Part shown: piece by piece, positions 1 to 8,523 of the stretch
Position numbering within the stretch: position 1 is the stretch's first letter
Layout: each line of letters opens with the position of its first letter
DNA from: Acidocella sp.
Lineage (GTDB): Bacteria > Pseudomonadota > Alphaproteobacteria > Acetobacterales > Acetobacteraceae
Reading direction: 5' to 3'
Assembly: GCF_027352905.1 (NCBI RefSeq)
Contig: NZ_DAIEIF010000013.1
Location: 1 to 64,000 of the forward strand
Length of the DNA stretch: 64,000 nucleotides
Made by a program: the position numbers and the translations under genes
Notes under the pieces: model-generated
Told to the model about the DNA's origin: nothing
Seen by the model: the letters and a program-made list of their open reading frames with translations, nothing else
Databases searched by the model: none

Positions 1-399
1 GGTTTCGGCGAAGCCGAGCATGAAGCGCAGCTCATGCTCGCGGAAGATGGGCATGAGCGGGTTGATGACCGCGCCGATGCGCGCGCAGGCGAGATAGGTG
101 GCGGTGAATTGCCACCAATTCGGCAATTGGCAGGCGACAACATCGTTCTTGCCGATGCCTAGCCGTGACAGCCCGACGGCGATGCGATCCGCCATGCGGG
201 CCAGCTCCGCATAGGTAAAGCGCCTCACCTCCCCTGTCTCGGCCCGGTAGGCGGTGAGGGCGGTCTTGTCAGGGCATTCTTTCAGGGCGGAATCGAGCGC
301 ATCATTGATGGTGATGTCCCGCCAATAACCCTGCGCCACCATGGCGGCGCGGCGCGGGGGTAGCAAAACGGCGTCAAACTGCATGAACCAGAACTCCAT
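1..399 (-). CDS. acyl-CoA synthetase (AMP-forming), N-terminal part, cut by the window edge
   Basis: An open frame of 133 codons runs leftward off the window start. It encodes the N-terminus of an ANL-superfamily acyl-CoA ligase, which would activate a free acid to its CoA thioester. The stretches CPDKTALTAY, LPNWWQF and GAVINPLMPIFREHEL match closely the same region of the complete ligase at 10702-12342, so the two are paralogues of the cyclohexanecarboxylate-CoA ligase-like group. The adenylation motifs lie outside the window. Two in-frame ATGs exist (399 and 384); the longer is given and neither has a strong Shine-Dalgarno. It is probably the last visible gene of the leftward unit that begins with the SDR at 2159, since the gap to the crotonase stop is only about 110 bases. 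Confidence 0.8.
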   Translation of the reverse strand, partial: MEFWFMQFDAVLLPPRRAAMVAQGYWRDITINDALDSALKECPDKTALTAYRAETGEVRRFTYAELARMADRIAVGLSRLGIGKNDVVACQLPNWWQFTATYLACARIGAVINPLMPIFREHELRFMLGFAET

Positions 400-508
400 A
401 TAGGCGCGAAATCATATCAATTCCTTCATGCGCTGGGCGCGGTTTTTGGGCCAGACAGGATCATATATGCCGTGGGTATCTGAGTGAGGAATTACAAACG
501 GAGCCAGT

Positions 509-1321
509 TCAGTGGCCCGTGAAATTGGGTTTGCGCTTTTCGAGAAAGGCGCTCATCGCCTCGTGATGGTCCTTCGTTTGATGCATCAGCGCCTGATACG
601 CGGCAGCGGCGTTTAGGAAATCCGGCAGATCCATTCTTTCGGCATTGCGCATGAGCCGTTTGGCGACCCTAACCGCGCGCGGGGATTTGGCGGCGATCAC
701 CGCCGCCTTTTCCCGGGCGCGGGGCATAAGCTCGCCATGCGGGACCACCTCCAGCACCATGCCAAGGTCGAGCGCCTCGCGCGCGTCGATCACCCGGCCA
801 GAGAAGGTCAGCTCCGCCGCGCGCTGGTGGCCAAGGCGCCGGAGCAGGAACCAGCTGCCCGCATCACCTGGGATGATACCGAGATTGAGGAAAACCTCGC
901 CGAATTTCGCAGCCTCGGAGGCGATCCGCATATCGCACATCATGGTCAGGTCGCACCCGGCGCCGATGGCAGGGCCGTTGACCGCGGCAATGGTGGGAAT
1001 ATCCATATTGTAAAGCATCACCGGAATGCGTTGGATGCCATCAATATAGCTTTGCGCCGCCGCCAAAGGCTCCCTGCGGAATATGCTGTCCGGGTCGCTC
1101 ATTTCCTTGACATCCCCCCCCGCGCAGAAGGCGGGGTCGGCGCCAGTGAGGATCATCACGCTCACCTCAGGGTCCGCCTGGATGCGGGTAAAGGCGTCGA
1201 GCAGGGCGGTGATGATGGCGTTGCCGGTGATCGGGTTGCGCCGCGCCGGGTCGTTCAGCGTGACGGTGGCGATGCGGTCGGCGATATCGACCAGGACGCA
1301 GGGATCAGACATGCTTGCCAT
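509..1321 (-). CDS. enoyl-CoA hydratase/isomerase (crotonase) family protein
   Basis: This 270-residue crotonase-fold protein has the usual family length. It carries the CoA/oxyanion-hole motif FCAGGD (65-70) and the second oxyanion segment GPAIGAGCD (116-124). The two catalytic glutamates of classical enoyl-CoA hydratase are not both present: the first position is Asp124, and the second falls in FGEVFLNLG, where the usual Glu is Phe144. Glu142 and the Asp in IIPGD (about 153) are alternative acidic residues, a pattern also seen in other predicted enoyl-CoA hydratases. The exact reaction (hydratase, isomerase or hydrolase) is therefore open. Its start overlaps the 3' end of the upstream SDR gene by 17 bases, so the two are probably translated from one message. 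The C-terminus EKRKPNFTGH is typical of the family. Confidence 0.9.
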   Translation of the reverse strand: MASMSDPCVLVDIADRIATVTLNDPARRNPITGNAIITALLDAFTRIQADPEVSVMILTGADPAFCAGGDVKEMSDPDSIFRREPLAAAQSYIDGIQRIPVMLYNMDIPTIAAVNGPAIGAGCDLTMMCDMRIASEAAKFGEVFLNLGIIPGDAGSWFLLRRLGHQRAAELTFSGRVIDAREALDLGMVLEVVPHGELMPRAREKAAVIAAKSPRAVRVAKRLMRNAERMDLPDFLNAAAAYQALMHQTKDHHEAMSAFLEKRKPNFTGH

Positions 1322-2159
1322 CCGCGCGCTGGCGCTTCTGGAACATCTCAGGATGGATCATGTCTCTCGCGTCGTGGCCAAGATGCAGCGTCTCACCGCC
1401 ATCGACATATAAATCCTCGCCGGTGATGAAGCCGCCGATCTTGGAGGCGAGGAAAATGATCGCCCCGGAAATATCCTCGGCCGCTCCCATGCGGTTGAGG
1501 ACGGAGCGGTTGAGTTCCCGCCAACGCTCCATAGGAATGGGATAGCGGCCGAGCGCCTCGGTCTTGATGGTGCCAGGCGCGACGCAGTTCAGCCGGATGC
1601 CGTATTCACCCCATTCGGCGGCCAGGGTTTTCATCATGCCGGTAACGCCCGCGCGCGCGGCGACGGTATGGGCAAAGCCGGTGAGCGCCGTGCGGGTGGA
1701 GATGGCGGTGACGAACACGATCGAACCGCCGTTTTCAAACATAAAATGATCCGCCGCGGCCCGGGTCATCTGCCAGGAACCGATGAGATTGTTGCGGATG
1801 ACCGCCTCGAATCCCTTATTGGTGAGATCGCGCGCGGCGGAAATGAATTGGCCGCCGGCATTGTTCACCAGAACATCGAGCTTGCCATAATGATCCTTGA
1901 TGCGGCGCATGGCGGTCTCGATGCTCGCCTCGTCGCGCGTATCGCCAGGGACCACCAACGCCTCGCCGCCCTTGGCGCGAATCATCTCCGCGGTTTCCTG
2001 CAACGGCTCCTCCCGCCGGGCGAAAAGCGCCAGCTTCGCCCCGCAAGAGGCCATTTCCAGCGCCGTGGCCCGGCCCATGCCGGAACCCGAGCCAGTCACC
2101 AGGGCCACTTGGCCCGCCATCAGGTCTGGCGCGAAGCGCCGCGGCATTTCCTCGGTCAT
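1305..2159 (-). CDS. SDR family oxidoreductase, 2,4-dienoyl-CoA / trans-2-enoyl-CoA reductase-like
   Basis: This 284-residue Rossmann-fold short-chain dehydrogenase/reductase has the dinucleotide-binding motif TGSGSGMG (22-29), LVNNAGG (97-103) and a C-terminal GGFITGEDLYVDGG segment. The classical YxxxK catalytic pair is missing: the stretch HTVAARAGV puts Thr165 and Arg169 where Tyr and Lys would be. Loss of the Tyr is known in peroxisomal-type dienoyl-CoA and trans-2-enoyl-CoA reductases, and the surrounding sequence (AARAGV, LAAEWGEYGIRLNCVAPG) resembles those enzymes. A role in reducing an unsaturated acyl-CoA, probably with NADPH, is inferred. It is the first gene of the leftward unit; the region between its start and the rightward crotonase holds the inverted repeat at 2248-2261. 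Confidence 0.85.
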   Translation of the reverse strand: MTEEMPRRFAPDLMAGQVALVTGSGSGMGRATALEMASCGAKLALFARREEPLQETAEMIRAKGGEALVVPGDTRDEASIETAMRRIKDHYGKLDVLVNNAGGQFISAARDLTNKGFEAVIRNNLIGSWQMTRAAADHFMFENGGSIVFVTAISTRTALTGFAHTVAARAGVTGMMKTLAAEWGEYGIRLNCVAPGTIKTEALGRYPIPMERWRELNRSVLNRMGAAEDISGAIIFLASKIGGFITGEDLYVDGGETLHLGHDARDMIHPEMFQKRQRADGKHV

Positions 2160-2247
2160 TTCTTCTCCCTCATCTCCAATCCTCGCATTCGCCCGGCCGG
2201 CTCCGTTTCATCCAAGCGGGGAGGCGGCCAAGCTTATTGACCAAAAT

Positions 2248-2261
2248 CGAACACATGTTAG
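2248..2261. promoter_or_regulatory. candidate repressor operator, CGAAC-ACAT-GTTAG
   Basis: This is an imperfect inverted repeat with five-base arms and a four-base spacer, in the divergent gap between the SDR (leftward) and the crotonase/AtuA operon (rightward). Read on the other strand it is CTAAC-N4-GTTCG, identical in both arms to the site at 8556-8569. Its position would let one regulator act on both directions. See the finding on the four related sites. Confidence 0.45.
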
Positions 2262-2334
2262 AAATTTAATCAAGATGCCGGTGGGCTCAGAGCGCAAAAC
2301 GGCGGAAACGCGAGTGAAGGAGGAAATGCATTCC

Positions 2335-3120
2335 ATGGACAGCGAAGCCGTTCTGGTGCGCCGCGAGGCGAATGAAACCCGCATCACCATCAACCGGCCC
2401 GACCGGCGCAATGCGCTCAACCGCGAAGTCGCCGAGCAGATCATCGCTGGCATCGCTCAGGCGGAGGCCGACCCGGAGTGCCGCGTGATCGTGCTGACCG
2501 GCGCGGGCGACCAAGCCTTTTGCGCCGGAGGCGATATCAAGGCCGGCGCCGATGGTGGCCCCTTCATCCTGGATCCGGCCCAGCCGGGCCATTTCGCCGG
2601 CCAGCTTTTCGAGGCGCTGGATGTCTGTCGCAAGCCGACCATCGCGCGGGTCAACGGCGCCGCCGTGGGCGGCGGGGCCGGCATCGTCTGCGCGTGTGAT
2701 CTGGCGGTAATGGCGGATCATGCCCGCATTGGCACGCCGGAGGTCAAGATCGGTCTGTTTCCCATGACGATCATCCCGCCGATGATGCGGGTGCTGCCCC
2801 GGCGTAAACTGGTGGAAATGTTTCTCACTGGCGTGCCCCTCACGGCGGAGGAGGCGCTGCGTTACAATGTGGTGAATTATGTCACCGATGCGGCCGGTCT
2901 GGACGCCAAGGTGGCCGAGCTGGTCGCGCTGATTTCCGCCCAGTCCCCCACGGCGATCCGCCTGGGCAAATATGGCTATCAGGCGATGGCGGACATGACG
3001 TTTCCCCAGCAGATGCGCCTGGGCGAGACCCTTTTGCCGAGAGTGGCACAAACCGAGGATGCCCGGGAGGGGTTCGCGGCGTTCATTGAAAAGCGCAAGC
3101 CGAACTGGACCGGACGCTGA
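2335..3120 (+). CDS. enoyl-CoA hydratase/isomerase family protein
   Basis: This is a 261-residue crotonase-fold protein with AFCAGGD (61-67) and NGAAVGGGAG (108-116). The second hydratase glutamate is present (Glu136 in TPEVKIGLFP), while the first position is Gly116, so the active site is of the one-glutamate type used by several isomerases and hydrolases. The start was set at ATG 2335 because AAGGAGG lies at 2317-2323; an in-frame ATG at 2326 sits too close to it. It opens the operon crotonase-AtuA-carboxylase, 18 bases ahead of the AtuA start. In that setting it may hydrate the carboxylated unsaturated acyl-CoA, the job AtuE does in terpene degradation, but no direct sequence evidence fixes the substrate. 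Confidence 0.88.
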   Translation: MDSEAVLVRREANETRITINRPDRRNALNREVAEQIIAGIAQAEADPECRVIVLTGAGDQAFCAGGDIKAGADGGPFILDPAQPGHFAGQLFEALDVCRKPTIARVNGAAVGGGAGIVCACDLAVMADHARIGTPEVKIGLFPMTIIPPMMRVLPRRKLVEMFLTGVPLTAEEALRYNVVNYVTDAAGLDAKVAELVALISAQSPTAIRLGKYGYQAMADMTFPQQMRLGETLLPRVAQTEDAREGFAAFIEKRKPNWTGR

Positions 3121-3138
3121 ATTTCGGAGGGTAGGAAA

Positions 3139-4926
3139 ATGTCGGATCGGATCATACGAATCGGTTGCGCGTCCGGGTTCTGGGGCGACACGCCGGAGGC
3201 TGTCGGACAATTATTGACGAAGGGCAAAATCGATTACCTCGTCTTCGATTATTTGGCTGAGGTGACGATGTCGCTCATGGCGCGCGCCCGGGCCAAGGAG
3301 CCGGAGGCCGGGTTCGCCCCTGATTTCGTCAAGGCGCTCATTCCCTGGCTGGGAGAGATCAAGCGCCAGGGCATCAAGGTGGTGGCCAATGCCGGTGGGG
3401 TGAATCCGCGCGGCTGCCGGGACGCGCTGGCCAAGGCCGCCGCGGCGGCTGGGGTCGATTTGTCCATCGGCGTGGTGCTGGGCGATGACCTGCTCGACCG
3501 CGCCGATGAGATCCGCGCGCGGGGTGTGACCGAAATGTTCTCCGGCGCGCCCTTTCCCCAGGACGTCTGGAGCATGAATGCCTATCTCGGCGCCCGGCCC
3601 ATCGCCGCGGCGCTGGATGCCGGGGCGGAGGTGATCATCACCGGCCGCTGCGCTGACAGCGCCGTGGCGCTGGGGCCGCTGATGCATGAGTTCGGCTGGG
3701 GTGATGAGGATTGGGACCGGCTCAGCCAGGGCTCGTTGGCGGGCCATCTCATCGAATGCGGGCCGCAAGGCACGGGCGGCAATTTCACAGATTGGCGGGA
3801 TGTGCCGGGTTGGGACGATATGGGCATGCCCATCGTCGAAGTCTCGCCGGACGGCAGCTTCATCATGACCAAGACGCCCGAGACCGGCGGCCTGGTGGTG
3901 CCGGGCTCGGTGGGCGAGCAGATGCTCTATGAGATTGGCGATCCGCAGAATTACATCCTGCCCGATGTGATCTGCGACTGGTCCGGGGTGACGCTGACCC
4001 AGGCGGGGCCGGACCGCGTGCTTGTCAAAGGGGCAAAGGGGCGCGGCCGCACCTCCAGCTACAAGGTTTCCGCCACCTACGCCGATGGCTGGCGCTCCAT
4101 AGCCACTCTGACCCTCGCCGCCATTGACGCCCCCGCCAAGGCCGAGCGGGTGGCGGAGGCGATTCTCACCCGTTGCCGCCGCCTTTTTCGCGGCAAGAAT
4201 CTGGGCGATTTCCGTGAGGTCAGCGTCGAGGTGCTGGGCGCGGAGGCCTCCTATGGCGCCAATGCCCGCGCCCAGACGCGGGAGGTGGTGTTGAAGATCG
4301 GCGTCATCCATGACGACCGCCGCGCTCTCAATATCTTCGCGGGCGAGATCGCGCCGATGGCGATTTCCACCGCTCAGGGCCTCACCGGTTTTTTCGCTGG
4401 CCGTCCCAAGGTGCAGCCGGTGGTGCGGTTGTTCTCCTTCCTGCAAGAGAAGGCGGATACGCCGGTAACGGTGGAAGTTGATGGCCGGCAGGTGCCGGTG
4501 AAACTCGCCACCGACGCGGTGACGCTTCCCGCCGCGCCTTTGCCGGCCCGGCCCGCCGCCGCGCCCGGCCCCCGCGCCATGAATGTGAAGCTGGCGGCTC
4601 TGGCCTGGGGGCGCTCCGGCGACAAGGGCGATATCGCCAATATCGGCCTGCTCGCCCGCAAGCCGGACTATCTCCCCTATATCCGCGCGGCGGTGACCGA
4701 GGATGCAGTGAAGGCTTATTTCGCCCATTTCTGCAAAGGCAGGGTCGAGCGGTTCGATCTGCCGGGTAGTCATGCCTTGAATTTCCTGCTGCATGAAGCG
4801 TTGGGCGGCGGCGGCATCGCCTCGGTGCGGATCGACCCGCAGGGCAAGGGCTACGCCCAGATGCTGTTGGATATGGAGGTGCCGATTCCGGAGGAACTCG
4901 CGCAGCGCGACAGGTTGGCGGCATGA
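3139..4926 (+). CDS. atuA: AtuA-like acyclic terpene utilisation family protein (DUF1446)
   Basis: This 595-residue protein has the two parts seen in the AtuA family. The N-terminal domain (about 1-450) contains GCASGFWGDTPEA, DYLAEVTMSLMARA, NAGGVNPRGC and ITGRCADSAVALGP. The C-terminal ferredoxin-fold-like domain (about 490-590) carries RSGDKGDIANIGL. AtuA is required for citronellol/geraniol use in Pseudomonas but has no assigned reaction; homologues commonly sit beside acyl-CoA carboxylases of the geranyl/methylcrotonyl type, as here. A Shine-Dalgarno GGAGG precedes the ATG. Its stop overlaps the biotin carboxylase start (ATGA), implying coupled translation. The family call is strong; involvement with terpenes specifically is inferred from context. 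Confidence 0.9.
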   Translation: MSDRIIRIGCASGFWGDTPEAVGQLLTKGKIDYLVFDYLAEVTMSLMARARAKEPEAGFAPDFVKALIPWLGEIKRQGIKVVANAGGVNPRGCRDALAKAAAAAGVDLSIGVVLGDDLLDRADEIRARGVTEMFSGAPFPQDVWSMNAYLGARPIAAALDAGAEVIITGRCADSAVALGPLMHEFGWGDEDWDRLSQGSLAGHLIECGPQGTGGNFTDWRDVPGWDDMGMPIVEVSPDGSFIMTKTPETGGLVVPGSVGEQMLYEIGDPQNYILPDVICDWSGVTLTQAGPDRVLVKGAKGRGRTSSYKVSATYADGWRSIATLTLAAIDAPAKAERVAEAILTRCRRLFRGKNLGDFREVSVEVLGAEASYGANARAQTREVVLKIGVIHDDRRALNIFAGEIAPMAISTAQGLTGFFAGRPKVQPVVRLFSFLQEKADTPVTVEVDGRQVPVKLATDAVTLPAAPLPARPAAAPGPRAMNVKLAALAWGRSGDKGDIANIGLLARKPDYLPYIRAAVTEDAVKAYFAHFCKGRVERFDLPGSHALNFLLHEALGGGGIASVRIDPQGKGYAQMLLDMEVPIPEELAQRDRLAA

Positions 4927-6395
4927 GGAAAATATCTAGGCTTTTGATCGCCAACCGGGGTGAGATCGCGGCCAGGGTGGCGCGCACCGCCAAGGCGCGC
5001 GGGCTGGAGGTGGCGGTGCTGCGCCATGCGGCGGAGGAGGCGGGCCCGGCCCATGCCATCGCCGATCAGGTGGTGACGATCGAGGGGCCGACCCCGGTCG
5101 CGGCCTATCTCGACATTCCGCAGATCGTCGCCGCAGCGCGGAAAGCGGGGGCGGACGCGGTTCATCCCGGCTATGGGTTTCTCTCCGAGAATGCCGCGTT
5201 CGTGCGGGCGCTGGACGCGGCGGGGCTGATTTTCGTCGGCCCCACGGCGGAGGTGATCGACCTGATGGGCGATAAGGTGCGCGCCCGCGCCTTCGTGGCC
5301 GAGCGCGGCTTTCCGGTCGCGCCCTCGGCTATCGAGGACGACGACCCGGCCAGCTTCATCGCCCGTTCCCGCGCCGTCGGTTATCCGCTGCTTATCAAAC
5401 CCTCAGCGGGTGGCGGCGGCAAGGGCATGCGCATCGTGCGCGAGGATAGCCTGCTCGCCGCCGAGATCGAGACCGCCCGGCGCGAAGGACAGCGTTATTT
5501 TGGCGATGGGCGGCTATTTGTCGAGCGTTATATCGAGCGCCCCCGCCATATCGAGGTGCAGGTGATGGGGGACGGGCGCGGCAATGTCGTGCATTTCTGG
5601 GAGCGGGAATGCTCGATCCAGCGCCGCTTCCAGAAGATCGTCGAGGAAACGCCTTCCCCCGCGCTATCGCCCGCGCAACGCCTGGAGATTTGCGAAACGG
5701 CGGCGGGCATCGCCAGGGCTGTGAATTATCGCGGCGCGGGCACAGTGGAATTCATCTATGCCCAGGATGGCGGTTTTTATTTTCTGGAGATGAACACTCG
5801 CCTGCAGGTTGAGCATCCGGTGACTGAGATGGTGACAGGGTTCGATCTCGTCGCCGAACAGTTGCGCATCGCCGAGGGCGAGGGGCTGAGCACGGGCCAA
5901 GCCGATATTCGTCAGCATGGCCATTCCATCGAATTACGCATCTGCGCCGAGGACGCGGCGGCGGATTTCCGCCCGGCCATCGGAAAAATCCTCCTGCTCG
6001 ATGAGCCGCGCGGCGAGGGGGTGCGGGTGGATAGCGGCATTCTCGAAGGCGGCCGCGTGACGGCCGATTTCGACCCGATGCTGGCCAAACTCATCGTTCA
6101 TGGCGGCAACCGCGCCGAGGCCATCGCCCGCGCTCGCGCGGCGGTGCGCGATTACGTGATTCTCGGTGTCACCACAAATACCGGCTATCTCGATGCCATT
6201 CTCGCCCATCCCGCCTTCGCGGCGGGGAATGTTTCGACCGGGTTTCTGGCCGAGGAGGCCGAGACGCTGACCGCGCCGGGAGAGGATATGCGGGAGGCAC
6301 TGATTGCCGCCGCCGCGCTCTCCGATCAATGGCTGCTTTATGAGGTAGGGCAAATTTCCGAAATTCACCGGCGCATGGGCGCCTGGAGGAACTGA
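4923..6395 (+). CDS. acyl-CoA carboxylase, biotin carboxylase subunit (no carrier domain)
   Basis: This 490-residue biotin carboxylase makes carboxybiotin from bicarbonate and ATP. Visible marks are the N-terminal LLIANRGEIAARV, VHPGYGFLSENA, the ATP-grasp glycine loop SAGGGGKGMRIV, EMNTRLQVEHPVTEMV and the C-terminal RITADFDPML-like segment (GRVTADFDPMLAKLI). In LiuD, AtuF and MccA the same chain continues into a biotin-transfer and carrier domain and reaches about 650-670 residues. Here it stops after the carboxylase domain, and the carrier follows as a separate gene with a TGATG junction. The partner carboxyltransferase is at 6903. The likely substrate is a branched 2-enoyl-CoA (methylcrotonyl- or geranyl-CoA-like) or a saturated acyl-CoA; sequence alone does not decide. 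Confidence 0.93.
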   Translation: MRKISRLLIANRGEIAARVARTAKARGLEVAVLRHAAEEAGPAHAIADQVVTIEGPTPVAAYLDIPQIVAAARKAGADAVHPGYGFLSENAAFVRALDAAGLIFVGPTAEVIDLMGDKVRARAFVAERGFPVAPSAIEDDDPASFIARSRAVGYPLLIKPSAGGGGKGMRIVREDSLLAAEIETARREGQRYFGDGRLFVERYIERPRHIEVQVMGDGRGNVVHFWERECSIQRRFQKIVEETPSPALSPAQRLEICETAAGIARAVNYRGAGTVEFIYAQDGGFYFLEMNTRLQVEHPVTEMVTGFDLVAEQLRIAEGEGLSTGQADIRQHGHSIELRICAEDAAADFRPAIGKILLLDEPRGEGVRVDSGILEGGRVTADFDPMLAKLIVHGGNRAEAIARARAAVRDYVILGVTTNTGYLDAILAHPAFAAGNVSTGFLAEEAETLTAPGEDMREALIAAAALSDQWLLYEVGQISEIHRRMGAWRN

Positions 6396-6898
6396 TGCGG
6401 CGCATATTCGAGATCGGCGGCGAGGAGCGGGAGTTCTGGCTTTCCCATGATGGCAGGGGCTATGCGCTGCATGAGGGCGCGCGCCAATATTCCGCCGCTC
6501 TCACCCCGGCGGAGGGAAAGGGCGCCTATGTGCTGGAGTATGAAGGGCGGCGAATACCGCTGCGCCTTGCCGTGGGCGATGGAGCCACTTTCATCCACCT
6601 GAATGGCCGCGCCTGGGAGGTGGGCGTGATCGACCCCGCCGAGCGGCTGGCGGGCGCCGGGGCCGGGGCTGGCGGTGATGTGGTGCTGGCGCCGATGCCA
6701 GGTGTGGTTGTCTCCGTTGCCGTCCAGCCTGGCGACGCCGTGGTGGAGGGGCAGCCGATTCTCGTCATTGAGAGCATGAAGCTGGAAACCACGCTGACAG
6801 CGCCGCGCGGAGGCCGCGTGGCGGAAATTGGCTTCGGTCCGGGCGAGAGCTTCGGCCTGAAGGCCGTGCTGGCGCGGCTGGCGCCTGAGGAGGGTTGA
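6395..6898 (+). CDS. biotin carboxyl carrier subunit of acyl-CoA carboxylase
   Basis: This 167-residue protein corresponds to the C-terminal third of LiuD/AtuF-type alpha subunits. Residues about 1-85 look like the small beta-rich biotin-transfer linker, an Ala/Gly-rich hinge follows (86-94), and residues 95-165 form the biotinyl domain. The biotinylated residue should be Lys129 in ESMKLE (126-131); the common form is EAMKM, and the Ser/Leu variant is unusual but occurs in this class. Its ATG shares one base with the biotin carboxylase stop (TGATG), and the carboxyltransferase ATG follows four bases after its own stop, so all three subunits are translationally linked. The split appears to be a clean gene division, not a frameshift, because both chains begin and end at domain borders. 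Confidence 0.9.
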   Translation: MRRIFEIGGEEREFWLSHDGRGYALHEGARQYSAALTPAEGKGAYVLEYEGRRIPLRLAVGDGATFIHLNGRAWEVGVIDPAERLAGAGAGAGGDVVLAPMPGVVVSVAVQPGDAVVEGQPILVIESMKLETTLTAPRGGRVAEIGFGPGESFGLKAVLARLAPEEG

Positions 6899-6902
6899 GA
6901 GC

Positions 6903-8513
6903 ATGCGCAGATTCCAGAGCCGCATCGACACGAATGCCGCCGATTATAAGGAAAACTATGCCGCGATGACGGCGCGGCTGGCCGAGTTTCATGCCCGCCA
7001 GCACGCCGCCCGTTATGAACGGCCCCAGCGCGACCTCGACCGTCTGGCGCGGCAGAACAAGCTCGGCGTGCGGGAGCGGCTGAAGCTCCTGCTCGATCCC
7101 GGCACGCCGTTTCTGGAATTCTCCACCCTGGCCGCCTGCCGTGAATATGATGGCGAGGTGCCGGGAGCCGGTGTGGTGACGGGTATCGGCATCGTCCAGG
7201 GCCGGGAGGTGGCGATCCACGCCAATGACGCCAGCGTCAAGGGGGGGGCCTGGTATCCGCTCTCCGCGAAGAAAATCATCCGCCTCCTCGACGTCGCTTT
7301 GGAGAACCGTCTGCCGGTCGTGCATATCTGCGATAGCGCTGGCGGGTTTTTGCCGTTGCAGCGGGGCGTGTTTCCAGACCGTTATCTGGGCGGGCGGGTG
7401 TTCCGCAACCAGGTTCAGCTTTCCAAAATGGGCGTTCCGCAAATCGCCGTGGTGGGCGGGCATTGCACGGCGGGCGGCGCCTATGTGCCGGCGCTCAGCG
7501 ATTATAACGTCATCATCGAGGGCACCGGGGCGATCTTCCTGGGCGGGCCGCCGCTGGTGAAGGCCGCCACTGGCGAGGAGGTGGGGGTCCAGGAGCTGGG
7601 TGGAGCGGTTATGCATACCTCGGTCTCGGGCACCGCCGATTACCGCGCCAGCTCGGAACAGCATGCCTTTTCCCTAGCGCGTGAGATCGTCGGCCAGTGG
7701 AAGCGCCCTGCGAAGACGGTGATCGAAACCGCGCCGATCGAGGACCCGTTTTACGACCCCAAGGAGCTTTACGGCATCATTCCCAAGGACCGTAAAACCA
7801 ATTTCGACATGCGAGAGATCATCGCCCGGATCGTCGATGGGTCGCGGTTCCATGAATACCAGCCCGATTACGGCACCACCATCGTGTGCGGCTTTGCTCA
7901 TATCTGGGGTTACAAGGTCGGTATTCTTGCCAATAACGGGGTGCTGTTCAACGACAGCTCGCTGAAATCGGCCCATTTTATGCAGCTTTGCAACCAGAAC
8001 CGCACACCGCTCGTCTTCTTCCAGAACATCACAGGCTATATGGTTGGACGGCAATATGAGGAGCGTGGCATCACCAAGGATGGCGCCAAGATGCTGATGG
8101 CGCAGGGCGGCTCGGTCGTGCCGAAATTCACGGTGATCGCCAACGCTTCTTTCGGCGCGGGCAATTACGGCATGTGCGGACGGGCCTGGGATGCGCGCAC
8201 ATTGTTCATGTGGCCGCAGGCGGAGATTGGCGTGATGGGAGCGGAACAGGCGGCCAACACCCTGGCGGATGTGAAAATCCGTCAGCTGATGCGGGAGGGA
8301 AAGACATTGACCGAGGCGGAGATCGCCGCGATCCGCGAGCCTGTACTGGAAAGTTATAAGCGGGATATCGAGGCCTATACTTCGACCTCGGAGCTTTGGG
8401 ATGATGGGATTCTCGACCCGGTGGACACGCGCAACGCGCTTGGCATGTCTATTTCGGCGGCGCTGAACGCCCCGATCGAGACGCCACCGCATTACGGCAT
8501 ATTCCGAATGTAG
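6903..8513 (+). CDS. acyl-CoA carboxylase, carboxyltransferase (beta) subunit
   Basis: This 536-residue protein of the MccB/LiuB/AtuC/PccB family transfers the carboxyl group from biotin to the acyl-CoA. It begins with the family's N-terminal arm (RQNKLGVRERLKLLLDPGTPFLE), followed by the two crotonase-like halves: IHANDASVKGGAWYP and DSAGGFLPLQ in the first, then FFQNITGYMVGRQYE, ANASFGAGNYGMCGRA and PQAEIGVMGAEQAA in the second. GGPPLVKAATGEEV is the characteristic acyl-CoA-side loop of methylcrotonyl/geranyl-type subunits more than of propionyl-CoA subunits, so a branched enoyl-CoA substrate is favoured. It is the last gene of the operon that starts at 2335. Confidence 0.93.
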   Translation: MRRFQSRIDTNAADYKENYAAMTARLAEFHARQHAARYERPQRDLDRLARQNKLGVRERLKLLLDPGTPFLEFSTLAACREYDGEVPGAGVVTGIGIVQGREVAIHANDASVKGGAWYPLSAKKIIRLLDVALENRLPVVHICDSAGGFLPLQRGVFPDRYLGGRVFRNQVQLSKMGVPQIAVVGGHCTAGGAYVPALSDYNVIIEGTGAIFLGGPPLVKAATGEEVGVQELGGAVMHTSVSGTADYRASSEQHAFSLAREIVGQWKRPAKTVIETAPIEDPFYDPKELYGIIPKDRKTNFDMREIIARIVDGSRFHEYQPDYGTTIVCGFAHIWGYKVGILANNGVLFNDSSLKSAHFMQLCNQNRTPLVFFQNITGYMVGRQYEERGITKDGAKMLMAQGGSVVPKFTVIANASFGAGNYGMCGRAWDARTLFMWPQAEIGVMGAEQAANTLADVKIRQLMREGKTLTEAEIAAIREPVLESYKRDIEAYTSTSELWDDGILDPVDTRNALGMSISAALNAPIETPPHYGIFRM

Positions 8514-8523
8514 GGGCGTCGCC

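Noticed and set aside
3211-4794. Long open frame of 527 codons antisense to the AtuA-like gene
   Set aside because: It mirrors a well-supported gene and has the His/Gly/Arg-rich composition typical of antisense frames in GC-rich DNA; no domain is recognisable.
4923-6898. Frameshift in a single carboxylase alpha-subunit gene
   Set aside because: Both chains are complete at domain borders, and the TGATG junction is typical of coupled genes; kept as a split, with the sequencing caveat recorded in the findings.
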